From Actinoallomurus sp050942425 (lineage in GTDB: Bacteria; Actinomycetota; Actinomycetes; Streptosporangiales; Streptosporangiaceae): 64,000 bases of DNA. The position numbers and the translations under genes are program-made. This document shows positions 25,337-33,396 of the stretch, piece after piece. The stretch lies in the NCBI RefSeq assembly GCF_050942425.1, contig NZ_CP192063.1, forward strand, positions 3,286,001 through 3,350,000, read 5' to 3'. A model generated the notes under the pieces. It was given only the letters and a program-made list of their open reading frames with translations. It was not told where the DNA came from and made no database searches. The first letter of the stretch is position 1; each line of letters opens with the position of its first letter.

Positions 25337-25473
25337 CGTGGCGGAAGGCCGCACGTAGCACGGCGAACGGCGGCAACTGCGTGGAGCTGGTGGTGGCGTG
25401 GCGGAAGGCCACGCAGAGCACGGCCAACGGCGGCGACTGTGTCGAGGTGGCCGTCGTCGAACGGGCCGGCTAG
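25324..25473 (+). CDS. Small DUF397-type protein made of two duplicated half-motifs
   Basis: 49 residues, overlapping the XRE gene by 13 bases. It reads as two near-identical halves, TWRKAARSTANGGNCVELVV and AWRKATQSTANGGDCVEVAV. Each resembles the first half of a DUF397 domain (W-x-K-S...G..CVEVA), but the second half of the family (the VRDSK segment and final Trp-Phe) is missing. The duplication is also clear at the DNA level (about 60-bp period). GGAGGAAG lies upstream, and GAGCA directly precedes the ATG. It may be an active shortened partner of the XRE regulator or a decayed one. Confidence 0.7.
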   Translation: MDDLTWRKAARSTANGGNCVELVVAWRKATQSTANGGDCVEVAVVERAG

Positions 25474-25496
25474 GAACTGGTTGTTTCACTCACTCG

Positions 25497-25530
25497 CACC
25501 CCCGCCGGCCGGCACGGCCGGGCGGGGGTG
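25497..25530. terminator. Strong hairpin terminator between the DUF397 gene and nuoB
   Basis: CACCCCCGCC (25497-25506) pairs with GGCGGGGGTG (25521-25530). An inner GGCCG/CGGCC extension surrounds a GCA loop, with a single bulged G. A mixed T-rich tail (TCTGCTTT) follows on the plus strand. Confidence 0.75.
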
Positions 25531-25556
25531 TCTGCTTTGCGGGACGGACCGGTGAT

Positions 25557-26111
25557 TCAGACCTGAGCCGGGGACACGTCGATCAGTGGGAGCCCCGTCA
25601 CGCGGGCGCGCTCCTCGGCGACGATCTCGGCGCGCCGGTGCGCGCCCAGCTTGGCGTTCTGGACCTTGTCGTGCAGTTTGACGATCGCGTCCAGCAGCAT
25701 CTCCGGGCGCGGCGGGCAGCCGGGCAGGTAGATGTCGACCGGCACGATGTGGTCGACGCCCTGCACGACGGCGTAGTTGTTGAACATCCCGCCCGACGAA
25801 GCGCAGACGCCCATCGCGATGACCCACTTCGGCGCGGCCATCTGGTCGTAGAGCTGCCGCAGCACCGGTGCCATCTTCTGGCTGACGCGCCCGGCGACGA
25901 CCATGAGGTCCGCCTGGCGCGGCGAGCCGGACGGGCGCTCCATACCGAATCGGGCGAAGTCGTGGCGCGGATCGCCGACGGCCATCAGTTCCATCCCGCA
26001 GCACGCGAGGCCGAACGTCATCGGCCACATCGACGACTTACGCGCCAGGCCGGCAACCGCCTCGACCGTCGTGAGCAGGAAGCCCCCGGGAAGTTGCTCT
26101 TCGAGTCCCAT
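25557..26111 (-). CDS. nuoB: Stand-alone NADH-quinone oxidoreductase subunit B (NuoB paralogue)
   Basis: 184 residues with all four ligands of iron-sulfur cluster N2: C37 and C38 (GLACCGMEL), C103 (GVCASSGG) and C132 (PGCPPRPE). It also has the RQADLMVVAGRVSQKMAPVLR core. No other nuo gene is nearby, so this is an orphan copy separate from the main complex I operon. GGAAGG lies 3 bases before the ATG at 26111, which makes longer frames unlikely. It is divergent from a LysR regulator that may control it. Whether it replaces the operon subunit or serves another redox complex cannot be told here. Confidence 0.9.
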   Translation of the reverse strand: MGLEEQLPGGFLLTTVEAVAGLARKSSMWPMTFGLACCGMELMAVGDPRHDFARFGMERPSGSPRQADLMVVAGRVSQKMAPVLRQLYDQMAAPKWVIAMGVCASSGGMFNNYAVVQGVDHIVPVDIYLPGCPPRPEMLLDAIVKLHDKVQNAKLGAHRRAEIVAEERARVTGLPLIDVSPAQV

Positions 26112-26141
26112 AGTCCTTCCAGGCTCGTCGCCCCGAGACCG

Positions 26142-26178
26142 CTGATCAACGACGGATCGCGCCACGATCGTTAATCAG
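26142..26178. promoter_or_regulatory. Candidate LysR operator between nuoB and lysR
   Basis: CTGATCAACGAC (26142-26153) and CGATCGTTAATCAG (26165-26178) form an imperfect inverted repeat in the 84-bp divergent region. The outer CTGAT/ATCAG arms match exactly. Confidence 0.4.
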
Positions 26179-26195
26179 GGCGACACAATGGGCGT

Positions 26196-27095
26196 ATGGA
26201 GATCCGGGAGATCGAGGCGTTCCTGGCGGTGGCCCGCGAGCTGCACTTCGGGCAGGCAGCGGCCCATCTGGGCATCTCCACTCCTCGTGTCAGCCAGGCG
26301 GTGCGCGCGCTCGAACGCCGGGTCGGCGGTCCGCTGTTCGAGCGGACGAGCAGACGGGTCCGGCTGACGCCGCTGGGCGAACGGCTGGAGGAGGAGCTGC
26401 GGCCCGCGTACGACCGGATGGAGCGGGCGTTGTCCGAGGCCCAGCGGAGCGTACGGCCCGGCGTGCTGCGCGTCGGCGTTTCGACGAGCCTGCCCGAAGG
26501 TGTGGCCGACCGGCCGATCAGGGCCTTCGAGCGGGCCCATCCCCAGTGCGCCGTGGTGCGGTCCGCGCACCCCAACACCGACCCGTCCCGCTGGGGCGAC
26601 GAGTGGCCGGTGGACGTCTTCGTCGGCTGGCTGCCCGCCGACCTCGCGATGGTCCGGGACCTGGGCGTACGCGTCGGACCCGTGTTGCTGCGGGACGAGC
26701 GTGCGGTACTGGTGGGGACCGGGCATCCGCTGGCCCGGCGCGCCGTCGTCGACGTCGAGGAGCTGGCCGACCACGATCTGCTCTACCCGAGCAGCATGCC
26801 GGAGCGGATCGCCGACCTCTGGATTCCTCGTACCACTCCGAGCGGAGTGCCGCTCCGACGCGTCGCCCGCTACGCCTCCGCGTCCATCGAAGAGGCGATC
26901 ATCCTGGCGGCCGAGGGGGACGCGGTCCACCTGACGGTCGCCTCGCTGCGCCCCGACAACCCCCACGTCGTCAGCGTGCCGGTGTCCGGCCTACCGCCGA
27001 TGATCTGCGCGCCCGCGTGGCTCGCCGGCGCGCAGAACCCGATGATCCGCGAGTTCGCCCGAGTAGCCGGTATGAGCGAAGCCCGATCGAGATGA
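26196..27095 (+). CDS. LysR-family transcriptional regulator
   Basis: 299 residues. The winged helix-turn-helix (LHFGQAAAHLGISTPRVSQ, then ALERRVGGPLFERTSRRVRL) is followed by the substrate-binding domain (about 90-290), with RVGVSTSLPEGVADRPIRAF at its start. It is divergent from the orphan nuoB with an inverted repeat between them, so nuoB is the probable target. The sequence becomes AT-richer right after its end, where a likely acquired segment starts. Confidence 0.9.
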   Translation: MEIREIEAFLAVARELHFGQAAAHLGISTPRVSQAVRALERRVGGPLFERTSRRVRLTPLGERLEEELRPAYDRMERALSEAQRSVRPGVLRVGVSTSLPEGVADRPIRAFERAHPQCAVVRSAHPNTDPSRWGDEWPVDVFVGWLPADLAMVRDLGVRVGPVLLRDERAVLVGTGHPLARRAVVDVEELADHDLLYPSSMPERIADLWIPRTTPSGVPLRRVARYASASIEEAIILAAEGDAVHLTVASLRPDNPHVVSVPVSGLPPMICAPAWLAGAQNPMIREFARVAGMSEARSR

Positions 27096-27271
27096 CCGCC
27101 TCCGCTCGGAGGACGCCGTCCCCGCTCCACCCGTGATCGATTTTCTAACCCAGATTCACGCAGGGGTAATTCACCATCTTTGCGGATATAGTCGGGCATT
27201 GCATGTGGTCGTGGGCTGTCCCAAAATTGGGCATGACCCGGGTCGGCTCTCTCGATCGCTACAGTAATGAC

Positions 27272-28000
27272 ATGACAAGTGAAACTTTCCTGTCGGTGGG
27301 ACATCCGAGTGCTGCAGCCTTCATCGATGAGTCGGGGAGTGTCAGTAATGATCGTTTTTTCGTTCTCGGATGCATGAAAACCTGGGCTGCGGCGGAGCTC
27401 GCCCGAAAAGTTCGTCTGTACCGTGATCGCGCCCATTTCTACCAAGAGATTCATTTTGCGCGGATGACGGCCGCGACGCGTCGGCATCACATGGGGATGG
27501 TCGATCTTCTGGTCGCCGCACTCGCGGAAGGGACCCTGAGCTTCAGCTCCTGCATCGTCGATCGCGAAGACTTCGACGTGGTCGCGTACTGCGGAGGTGC
27601 CTACAACGCGTATGAGGCGGTCGCTACGCGCTTGCTCATCGATGCGGTGGACGGCGCAGAGTTGATCTCGGTGATCGCGGACGACTACTCATCCCCCAAA
27701 GGGGTCACCTTCGAAGAGAACGTCCAGGTCGCCGTCAACTCGACGCTTGGTCGCCTGGTGATCCCGTCGCTGATCCGGATGGACTCGCGAGCATCCGACC
27801 TTCTGCAACTCGCAGACCTTCTCACCTCTCTGGTTGGATTCGACTACCGAGCAGATGCGGGACTCGCGTCAAAGGTGAGTCCAAAGGGAAGGTTTGTTGC
27901 CGAGGCACGGAAACGTCTCGGTTGCCCCACGTTTGTCAATGCGTCCGCTTCAGGGTTTCGGGTACGTGGATTCCCGGCCCCATTCCTTGATCGAGGTTGA
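27272..28000 (+). CDS. DUF3800 family protein
   Basis: 242 residues. It has the family's N-terminal FIDESG motif (17-22) and a C-terminal SDLLQLADLLTSLVGF motif, which together carry the acidic residues of an RNase H-like fold. DUF3800 proteins are common on mobile elements and in defence-rich regions; nuclease activity is suspected but not shown by this sequence. The start is uncertain: ATG 27272 has no Shine-Dalgarno, and GTG/ATG codons upstream (27203, 27233) stay in frame. The gene and its 176-bp leader are clearly AT-richer than the flanks, and an intrinsic terminator with a T-run follows. Confidence 0.8.
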   Translation: MTSETFLSVGHPSAAAFIDESGSVSNDRFFVLGCMKTWAAAELARKVRLYRDRAHFYQEIHFARMTAATRRHHMGMVDLLVAALAEGTLSFSSCIVDREDFDVVAYCGGAYNAYEAVATRLLIDAVDGAELISVIADDYSSPKGVTFEENVQVAVNSTLGRLVIPSLIRMDSRASDLLQLADLLTSLVGFDYRADAGLASKVSPKGRFVAEARKRLGCPTFVNASASGFRVRGFPAPFLDRG

Positions 28001-28031
28001 CCTTTCGGACTGAGGCGGATACGCTCATAAC

Positions 28032-28074
28032 AGAGCGGGTGAGGACTTCGGGTCTTTAGCCCGCTCTTTCTTTT
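28032..28074 (+). terminator. Intrinsic terminator with TTCGG loop and T-rich tail
   Basis: AGAGCGGG (28032-28039) pairs with CCCGCTCT (28060-28067), an inner AGGAC/GTCTT stem carries the loop TTCGG, and TTCTTTT follows. A classical U-tract terminator like this is unusual in such GC-rich DNA and supports a foreign origin of the DUF3800 unit. Confidence 0.8.
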
Positions 28075-28167
28075 GGGGATCTTCGCTCCATGAGAGCGGG
28101 TGGAGCGTGGGTCGACGCCGCCGGTAGACGGGCTGGGGCGGTCGTCGGCCGCAGGCGGGTCGTTACG

Positions 28168-29187
28168 ATGATCGCTGTGGAGCATCGATACCTGGGGCAC
28201 AGCGGGCTGAAGGTCAGCGAGATCATCTTCGGGAACTGGCTGACGCTGGACGGTCAGATCGCGGAGGACGCGCAGGCGGCATGCGTCCGGGCGGCGCTGG
28301 ACGCCGGCATCACGACGTTCGACACGGCCGACATCTACTCCCAGGGGCGCGCCGAAGAGGTGCTCGGCCGCGCGCTGGCCGGGGTCCGCCGCGAGTCGCT
28401 CGTGATCGCGACGAAGGTGTGCCTGCCGACCGGTCCGGGCCCGAACGACCGGGGACTCTCGCGCAAGCACATCATGGAGAGCTGCCACGCCTCGCTGCGG
28501 CGGCTCGGCACCGACTACGTCGATCTCTACCAGGCGCATCGCTTCGACGAGGACACTCCGCTCGAGGAGACCATCCGGGCGTTCGCCGACCTGGTGCGGC
28601 AGGGAAAGGCGCTGCACATCGGGGTGTCGGAGTGGACGGCCGCCCAGATCGAGAAGGGGCAGGAACTGGCCCGTCCGCTGGGGGTGCCGCTGGTGTCCAA
28701 CCAGCCGCAGTACTCCATGCTGTGGCGCGTCATCGAGCCGGAGGTCGTGCCCGCGTGTGAGCGTCTCGGCCTGAGCCAGATCGTGTTCTCCCCGGTCGCC
28801 CAGGGCGTTCTCGCCGGCAAGTACCTGCCCGGCCGGGAGGCCCCCGCGGGGTCGCGGGCCGATGACGCGCGGGGTTCGCGCTTCGTCGGCCGCTACATGT
28901 CCGACGCGGTGCTCGAACGGGTCCAGCGGCTGCGGCCGATCGCCGAGGAGGCCGGGCTCACCATGGCCCAGCTCGCCGTGGCGTGGGTCCTGCAGAACCC
29001 GAACGTCGCAGCGGCGATCATCGGCGCCTCGAGGCCGGAGCAGGTCGCCGAGAACGCCGCCGTCAGCGGGCGGCGGCTCGACGACTCGATCATGAAGCGG
29101 ATCGACGAGGTGCTCGACGAACTCGTCGACCGCGATCCCGCCAAGACCGCGGCGATGTTCGACGTCATGCCGTCCTGGCGGCGCTGA
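28168..29187 (+). CDS. Aldo/keto reductase
   Basis: 339-residue TIM-barrel NADPH-dependent oxidoreductase with the catalytic tetrad D52, Y57 (DTADIY), K83 (IATKV) and H124 (YQAHRF), plus the cofactor segment IIGASRPEQVAENAA near residue 287. It most resembles the YghZ / potassium-channel beta-subunit group. Start taken at ATG 28168; GTG 28177 is an alternative and the longer frame is improbable. It is a single-gene unit ending in a perfect hairpin. Confidence 0.9.
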   Translation: MIAVEHRYLGHSGLKVSEIIFGNWLTLDGQIAEDAQAACVRAALDAGITTFDTADIYSQGRAEEVLGRALAGVRRESLVIATKVCLPTGPGPNDRGLSRKHIMESCHASLRRLGTDYVDLYQAHRFDEDTPLEETIRAFADLVRQGKALHIGVSEWTAAQIEKGQELARPLGVPLVSNQPQYSMLWRVIEPEVVPACERLGLSQIVFSPVAQGVLAGKYLPGREAPAGSRADDARGSRFVGRYMSDAVLERVQRLRPIAEEAGLTMAQLAVAWVLQNPNVAAAIIGASRPEQVAENAAVSGRRLDDSIMKRIDEVLDELVDRDPAKTAAMFDVMPSWRR

Positions 29188-29217
29188 CCTTCCATACGAG
29201 CCGTGCGACGTGCCGTA

Positions 29218-29246
29218 TCCGCCTGCCGGGGCCGTCGGCAGGCGGA
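29218..29246 (+). terminator. Perfect 11-bp hairpin after the aldo/keto reductase gene
   Basis: TCCGCCTGCCG (29218-29228) pairs exactly with CGGCAGGCGGA (29236-29246) around a 7-base loop. Confidence 0.7.
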
Positions 29247-29356
29247 ACCCGAGGATCCGTGACGGCATGACGCGAGCCGACCACCCGATGAGGGGCGGCC
29301 GGCCCTAATAGCCGTCTGCATCACACGGGCGTGGCCCGGTGTCTGCAAGCGATAGG

Positions 29357-29611
29357 TCAGTGCTTGGCGGCGGCCGTGACCGGCGCCTCCCAAGTGGCCT
29401 TCCAGGTGATCGGCCCGACGATGCCATCCACCTTCAGGCCCTTCTCCTTCTGGAACGCCTTGCAGATCCTCTCGCTGTCGTCGCCGTAGTCACTGTCGAC
29501 CGCGATGCTCCAGCCGCGGTCCTTCATCTGCTGCTGCCACTGACGTACCCGAGGGTCGTTGAACGTAGGGTTCGTCAACGGAGGCGGTTTGTAAGGTGGC
29601 GGTGCCGGCAT
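29357..29611 (-). CDS. Peptidoglycan-binding-domain mini-protein
   Basis: 84 residues: a proline-rich start (MPAPPPYKPPPLTNPTF) followed by a single PG_binding_1-type domain (WQQQMKDRGWSIAVDSDYGD, AFQKEKGLKVDGIVGPITW). No signal peptide, catalytic domain or membrane segment is visible. The ATG has GGAGAGG 6 bases upstream, so expression is plausible. It looks like the binding module of a phage endolysin or a spacer-like cell-wall adaptor. How it would reach the wall is unclear. Confidence 0.75.
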   Translation of the reverse strand: MPAPPPYKPPPLTNPTFNDPRVRQWQQQMKDRGWSIAVDSDYGDDSERICKAFQKEKGLKVDGIVGPITWKATWEAPVTAAAKH

Positions 29612-29806
29612 AATTGGCCTCTCCTATTCCATATCGGACTGGACTGCTGGTCTGGTCAGCGGACGACTGACGCTATCCGTGCAGTCCCTCACAATCGCGG
29701 CCCTACCCGTCGCAACCAGCACCGATGCTGGTGATCTACCTAAAAACCGAATTCTGACTTACGTTTGATCGCATTTGACGAAATTGGTTCGAACAAAGGG
29801 ACCCGG
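29612..29806. other. AT-richer intergenic stretch
   Basis: No gene seen. It carries a perfect inverted repeat ACCAGCA-CCGA-TGCTGGT (29715-29732) and several short T/A-rich runs. Confidence 0.4.
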
Positions 29807-30433
29807 CTACGCGAGGGGAGGCAGGGCGGAGCGCGGGTCGACGCCGGAGAAGTGCAGGCCGATCACGAACGCCGCCGTGGCCTCCAGCAGGCCCGCCCGG
29901 TCGAGGCCGCCGGCGTCGGCCGGCACGCAGCCGAGGTCGGCGACCAGGGTCCGTACCCCCGCCAGGGCATCCGGGTCGTCGCCGCAGATCGGCACGGTCA
30001 GCGGGCGGCCGTCGAAGTGCGGTGGCGTCATCCGCCACACGCTGTCGGGGCACAGGTTGAACGCCTTGACCACGTGGGCGCCGGTCGCGTCGGCGATCTG
30101 CCGGGCGACGGACGGGCCGTTCCCGGTGGCGAGCGTGACGCCCGGATGCACGATGCCGTTGACGCAGTCGATCACCGTTCGCCCGCGCAGGGCATCCCCG
30201 ACCTGTGCGAGGACGTCCTTGACGCCCTCGTACGCCACGGCGAGCAGCACGGCGTCACCGAAGCCCGCCGCGTCGCCGAGGCCGCCCGAGCGCACATCCG
30301 GCCCGATCCGTGCCGCGAGCCGCGTCGCCTTCTCACCGTCGCGCGCGCCGATGAGCACCTCGTGCCCCGCTCGCGCCCACTGGGTGCCGAGCGCGTCGGC
30401 CATGTTCCCCGATCCGAGAATCCCGATTCGCAT
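29807..30433 (-). CDS. NADPH-dependent F420 reductase-like oxidoreductase
   Basis: 208 residues with an N-terminal Rossmann motif GSGNMA (residues 7-12, in RIGILGSGNMADALG) and the layout of the Npd/F420-NADPH oxidoreductase family (VVKAFNL, then LTVPICGDDPDAL). The cofactor preference cannot be read from sequence. Start at ATG 30433, where the Rossmann strand begins. It is divergent from a HxlR regulator only 65 bp away, which probably controls it. Confidence 0.85.
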   Translation of the reverse strand: MRIGILGSGNMADALGTQWARAGHEVLIGARDGEKATRLAARIGPDVRSGGLGDAAGFGDAVLLAVAYEGVKDVLAQVGDALRGRTVIDCVNGIVHPGVTLATGNGPSVARQIADATGAHVVKAFNLCPDSVWRMTPPHFDGRPLTVPICGDDPDALAGVRTLVADLGCVPADAGGLDRAGLLEATAAFVIGLHFSGVDPRSALPPLA

Positions 30434-30498
30434 GGACGCGACACTAGGGATTCCGATAGGCACCATTCGGTACCCGGCCGATGCGATAGGACGTAGGG

Positions 30499-30873
30499 AT
30501 GACCGAGGAGCTCCTCGCCGACTGCCAGACCCGGCTGGCGCTCGACCTGCTGACGAACACCTGGAACGCCGTCGTGGTGCACGCGCTGCGCGACGGGCCG
30601 ATGCGGCCGGTCGAGCTCCGCAAGGTGATCGGCGGGATCAGCGGCAAGATGCTGACCGAGACGCTTCGCCGGCTGGAGCGCGCCGGTCTGGTGGCCCGCA
30701 GGACGTACGCCGAGGCGCCGCCGCGCGTCGAGTACGCGCTCACCGAGGCCGGCCGCGGCCTGCTCGAGCCGATCGACGCGCTCGGCCGCTGGACCGAGCG
30801 CTACGCCGACGTCGTCGTGGAGGCCCAGGAGCGCGCGGCGGACCCGGTCTACCGGCCGCTGGTCACCCCGTAG
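30499..30873 (+). CDS. HxlR-family transcriptional regulator
   Basis: 124 residues forming one winged helix-turn-helix with the HxlR pattern: NTWNAVVVHALRDGPMRPVE, ISGKMLTETLRRLERAGLV and YALTEAGRGLLEPI. These dimers often sense aldehydes, quinones or oxidants and control a neighbouring reductase. Divergent from the F420-reductase-like gene. Its last 25 bases overlap the tail of the convergent glucanase-like gene. Confidence 0.9.
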   Translation: MTEELLADCQTRLALDLLTNTWNAVVVHALRDGPMRPVELRKVIGGISGKMLTETLRRLERAGLVARRTYAEAPPRVEYALTEAGRGLLEPIDALGRWTERYADVVVEAQERAADPVYRPLVTP

Positions 30874-32330
30874 TACTGCTCGTCCTGGACCTGGGGCGTG
30901 GAGGTCACGGTGAACGGTGAGGTGACCTTCGCCGTGACCGCGCCGTTCCGCGTCACCGAGACGCTGTTGGTGCCCGTCGTCAGCGGGAACGTCTGGACGT
31001 GGACGCCCGCCGGCGCGCTGTAGGTGTGCGGGGTGCCCCCGATGGTCGCGGTGACCTTCGCGGCCCCGGTGAGCATGGTGAGCACCTCGACCTGGTCGCG
31101 CGCGGGCGTGCTGCCGGAGCGCAGTGCCATGAGCCTGGTCTCGGCGACCTTCGGCCTGGCCGCGGCCGGCTGGGTCCGGTGCGTGACGTACACGACGTCC
31201 TTGGTGATGGCCGGGTACTTCCCGGTCTTCAGCCGGGTGAGGTAGTACGACGACAGGTCGAGATAGGTCCACCCGTGCTTCGCCGAGGGCGACAGCTGCG
31301 CGCCTTCGGAGTAGTCGTTCCAGGTGGGGATCTGCACCCAGTCGGCGCCGTCGATCGCCGCCTTCCACGTCAGCCGCAGGTTCTCGGTGTTGCCGGCCTC
31401 GTCGTACTTGCCCTGGTTCGGCCGTTCGTCCTGGACCGAGACCGGCTGCATCCAGATCTTGCCGAGCCTGTGGGCGCGGCTGATGTTCGCGGCGAGGCCG
31501 GTGTTGGCGGCCGGGTTCCGGTTGCCCCAGTTGGAGAAGCCGTAGCTGATGGCGGCGAAGGCGTCGGCGCCCGAACCGAAGTTGAGGAAGCACGGCACGA
31601 GCGCGACCTCGATGTCGTACCTGTCGCGCATGATCGTCATCCAGGACGACCACCACGCCGCGCTCTTGCCCTCGGCCTTGAACGGTGAGACGACGAGGCG
31701 CTTGTCGGCGAGGTGGTAGACGGCGGGCGACTTGGCGACGCTCGCGACGGCGGCGGCGAGCGCGTCGGCACTGACGTTCGCGAGGCCGTTCATGTCGGGC
31801 ATCAGGACGATCTCGAAGCCGGGGTCGACCTGCTCGGCGGCCTTGATCAGCAGCTTCACGCGCGACCAGTTGGCGCTGGAGGAGCTCACGGACAGCAGGT
31901 CCACGGTGAAGCCGTCGAGACCGGCCGCGGCGGCGCGCCGTACCTCGGTCTTCATGTCCTCCAGCTGCCAGTCGCCGCTGAGGGGAGCGCGGCCGATCGG
32001 GCGGTCGCGGAGAAGTCCGCCGTACGCGGCGTGCTTGCCGCTCTCACCGGTCGGCGACAGGTAGTTCTTCGTGTAGTAGTCGCTCGCCGCGGCCTTGTTG
32101 TCCAGGGAGATCGGGTACGGCGTGAAGTAGTGCGCGAACACCTTGTGCTTCGAGGAGCGCAGGACGCTCTGCGCGGGCAGCCGGAACGGCAGCGGCCCCG
32201 GGTTCGCCGCCGCGGCCGTCGCGCCGGCGGCCGTCTGCGACGCCCGCTGTGCCGGAGAGCAGGCGGTCCCCGCGATCCCCATGGCCACGATCGCCGCCGC
32301 TGCGGCCGGCAACGGAGATCTCAAACGCAT
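30849..32330 (-). CDS. Secreted glycoside hydrolase family 71-like lipoprotein (alpha-1,3-glucanase type)
   Basis: 493 residues. An N-terminal signal sequence ends in a lipobox-like AGTAC (lipid-attached Cys24), followed by an Ala-rich linker and a GH71-like barrel starting KVFAHYFTPYPISLDN. That opening is the hallmark of alpha-1,3-glucanases (mutanases), which act on fungal or bacterial alpha-1,3-glucan. The last 100 residues look like a beta-sandwich. ATG 32330 has GAGGAG 7 bases upstream; a longer frame lacks a signal. The 3' end overlaps the convergent HxlR gene by 25 bp. Confidence 0.8.
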   Translation of the reverse strand: MRLRSPLPAAAAAIVAMGIAGTACSPAQRASQTAAGATAAAANPGPLPFRLPAQSVLRSSKHKVFAHYFTPYPISLDNKAAASDYYTKNYLSPTGESGKHAAYGGLLRDRPIGRAPLSGDWQLEDMKTEVRRAAAAGLDGFTVDLLSVSSSSANWSRVKLLIKAAEQVDPGFEIVLMPDMNGLANVSADALAAAVASVAKSPAVYHLADKRLVVSPFKAEGKSAAWWSSWMTIMRDRYDIEVALVPCFLNFGSGADAFAAISYGFSNWGNRNPAANTGLAANISRAHRLGKIWMQPVSVQDERPNQGKYDEAGNTENLRLTWKAAIDGADWVQIPTWNDYSEGAQLSPSAKHGWTYLDLSSYYLTRLKTGKYPAITKDVVYVTHRTQPAAARPKVAETRLMALRSGSTPARDQVEVLTMLTGAAKVTATIGGTPHTYSAPAGVHVQTFPLTTGTNSVSVTRNGAVTAKVTSPFTVTSTPQVQDEQYYGVTSGR

Positions 32331-32482
32331 CGAACGACTCCTCGGTCGGGGTGCTCGCTTCATGATCATCGGAGCGTAGTGGGCCGCCATGCGGCGATTT
32401 CGGGAGTTACGGCAAGAAGGGTGCTTTGTGCGCTGTGTGTGACGAACCTGGACGGTTCTGTCGGGAGAAGTAGCCTTGAGGC

Positions 32483-33394
32483 GTGCCGCAGACCACCGCA
32501 ATCCAGGCATCTGACTTCGCTTCACCGACGGCGTTGAGCGAGGCGCTGGACCGGCATGCGTACCTCGCCGACGAGGGCCTCGCCACCGCCTGCTTCCTCG
32601 GCCTGCGCATGAGGCGTCCTCTCTTCCTCGAGGGCGAGGCCGGGGTCGGCAAGACCGAACTCGCCAAGACGCTCGCGGCCGTCCTCGGCGTCCCCCTCAT
32701 CCGCCTGCAGTGCTACGAGGGCCTCGACGCCGCGCAGGCGCTCTACGACTGGGACTTCCCACGCCAGCTCCTGCACCTGCGGGCGGCGGAGGCGGCGGGC
32801 GTGACCGACGTCGAGCGCCTCGAATCGGAGCTGTACGACCGGCGCTTCCTCGTCGCCCGGCCGCTGCTGCGGGCACTGGAGACCTCCTCGGCGGACCGCC
32901 CGAGCGTGCTGCTGGTCGACGAGATCGACCGCGCCGACGACGAGTTCGAGGCCTTCCTGCTGGAGGTGCTGAGCGACTTCACGATCTCGATCCCGGAACT
33001 CGGCACCGTACGGGCCGAGCACCCGCCCGTCGTGATCGTCACGTCGAACCGCACCCGCGAGGTCCACGACGCGCTGAAACGCCGCTGCCTCTACCACTGG
33101 CTCGAGCACCCGGCGTTCGACCGCGAGGTCGCGATCATCCGGCGGAGGCTCCCGGAGGCCTCCGAACGGCTCGTCCGCCAGGTGGCCGGCGCCACCGCCC
33201 GGCTGCGCGGCCTGGACCTGCTCAAGACCCCGGGCGTCGCCGAGAGCCTCGACTGGACCGAGGCCCTCGTCGCGCTCGGCGCACGAGACCTCGACCCCGA
33301 CACCGCCGCCGTCACGCTCGGCGCCGTGCTGAAGTACCGCGAGGACACCGAACGGGTCGTCAAGGGCCTCGACGTCCTGCTCAACGGATCCTGA
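32483..33394 (+). CDS. MoxR/CoxD-type AAA ATPase
   Basis: 303 residues with Walker A GEAGVGKTE (51-59), Walker B LLVDEIDRAD, sensor 1 VIVTSN and an arginine-finger segment ALKRRC. MoxR ATPases work with VWA proteins as chaperones. In CO-dehydrogenase-type gene sets the CoxD/CoxE pair inserts sulfur and copper or matures the molybdenum site. The next gene is the VWA partner, 2 bp away, and XdhC follows, so a role in maturing a molybdenum hydroxylase is likely. GTG start at 32483. Confidence 0.92.
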   Translation: MPQTTAIQASDFASPTALSEALDRHAYLADEGLATACFLGLRMRRPLFLEGEAGVGKTELAKTLAAVLGVPLIRLQCYEGLDAAQALYDWDFPRQLLHLRAAEAAGVTDVERLESELYDRRFLVARPLLRALETSSADRPSVLLVDEIDRADDEFEAFLLEVLSDFTISIPELGTVRAEHPPVVIVTSNRTREVHDALKRRCLYHWLEHPAFDREVAIIRRRLPEASERLVRQVAGATARLRGLDLLKTPGVAESLDWTEALVALGARDLDPDTAAVTLGAVLKYREDTERVVKGLDVLLNGS

Positions 33395-33396
33395 CC

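Noticed and set aside
27210..27240. Near-palindrome CCCAAAATTGGG in the DUF3800 leader as an operator
   Set aside because: Only the outer CCCA/TGGG pairs; too short to support a call.
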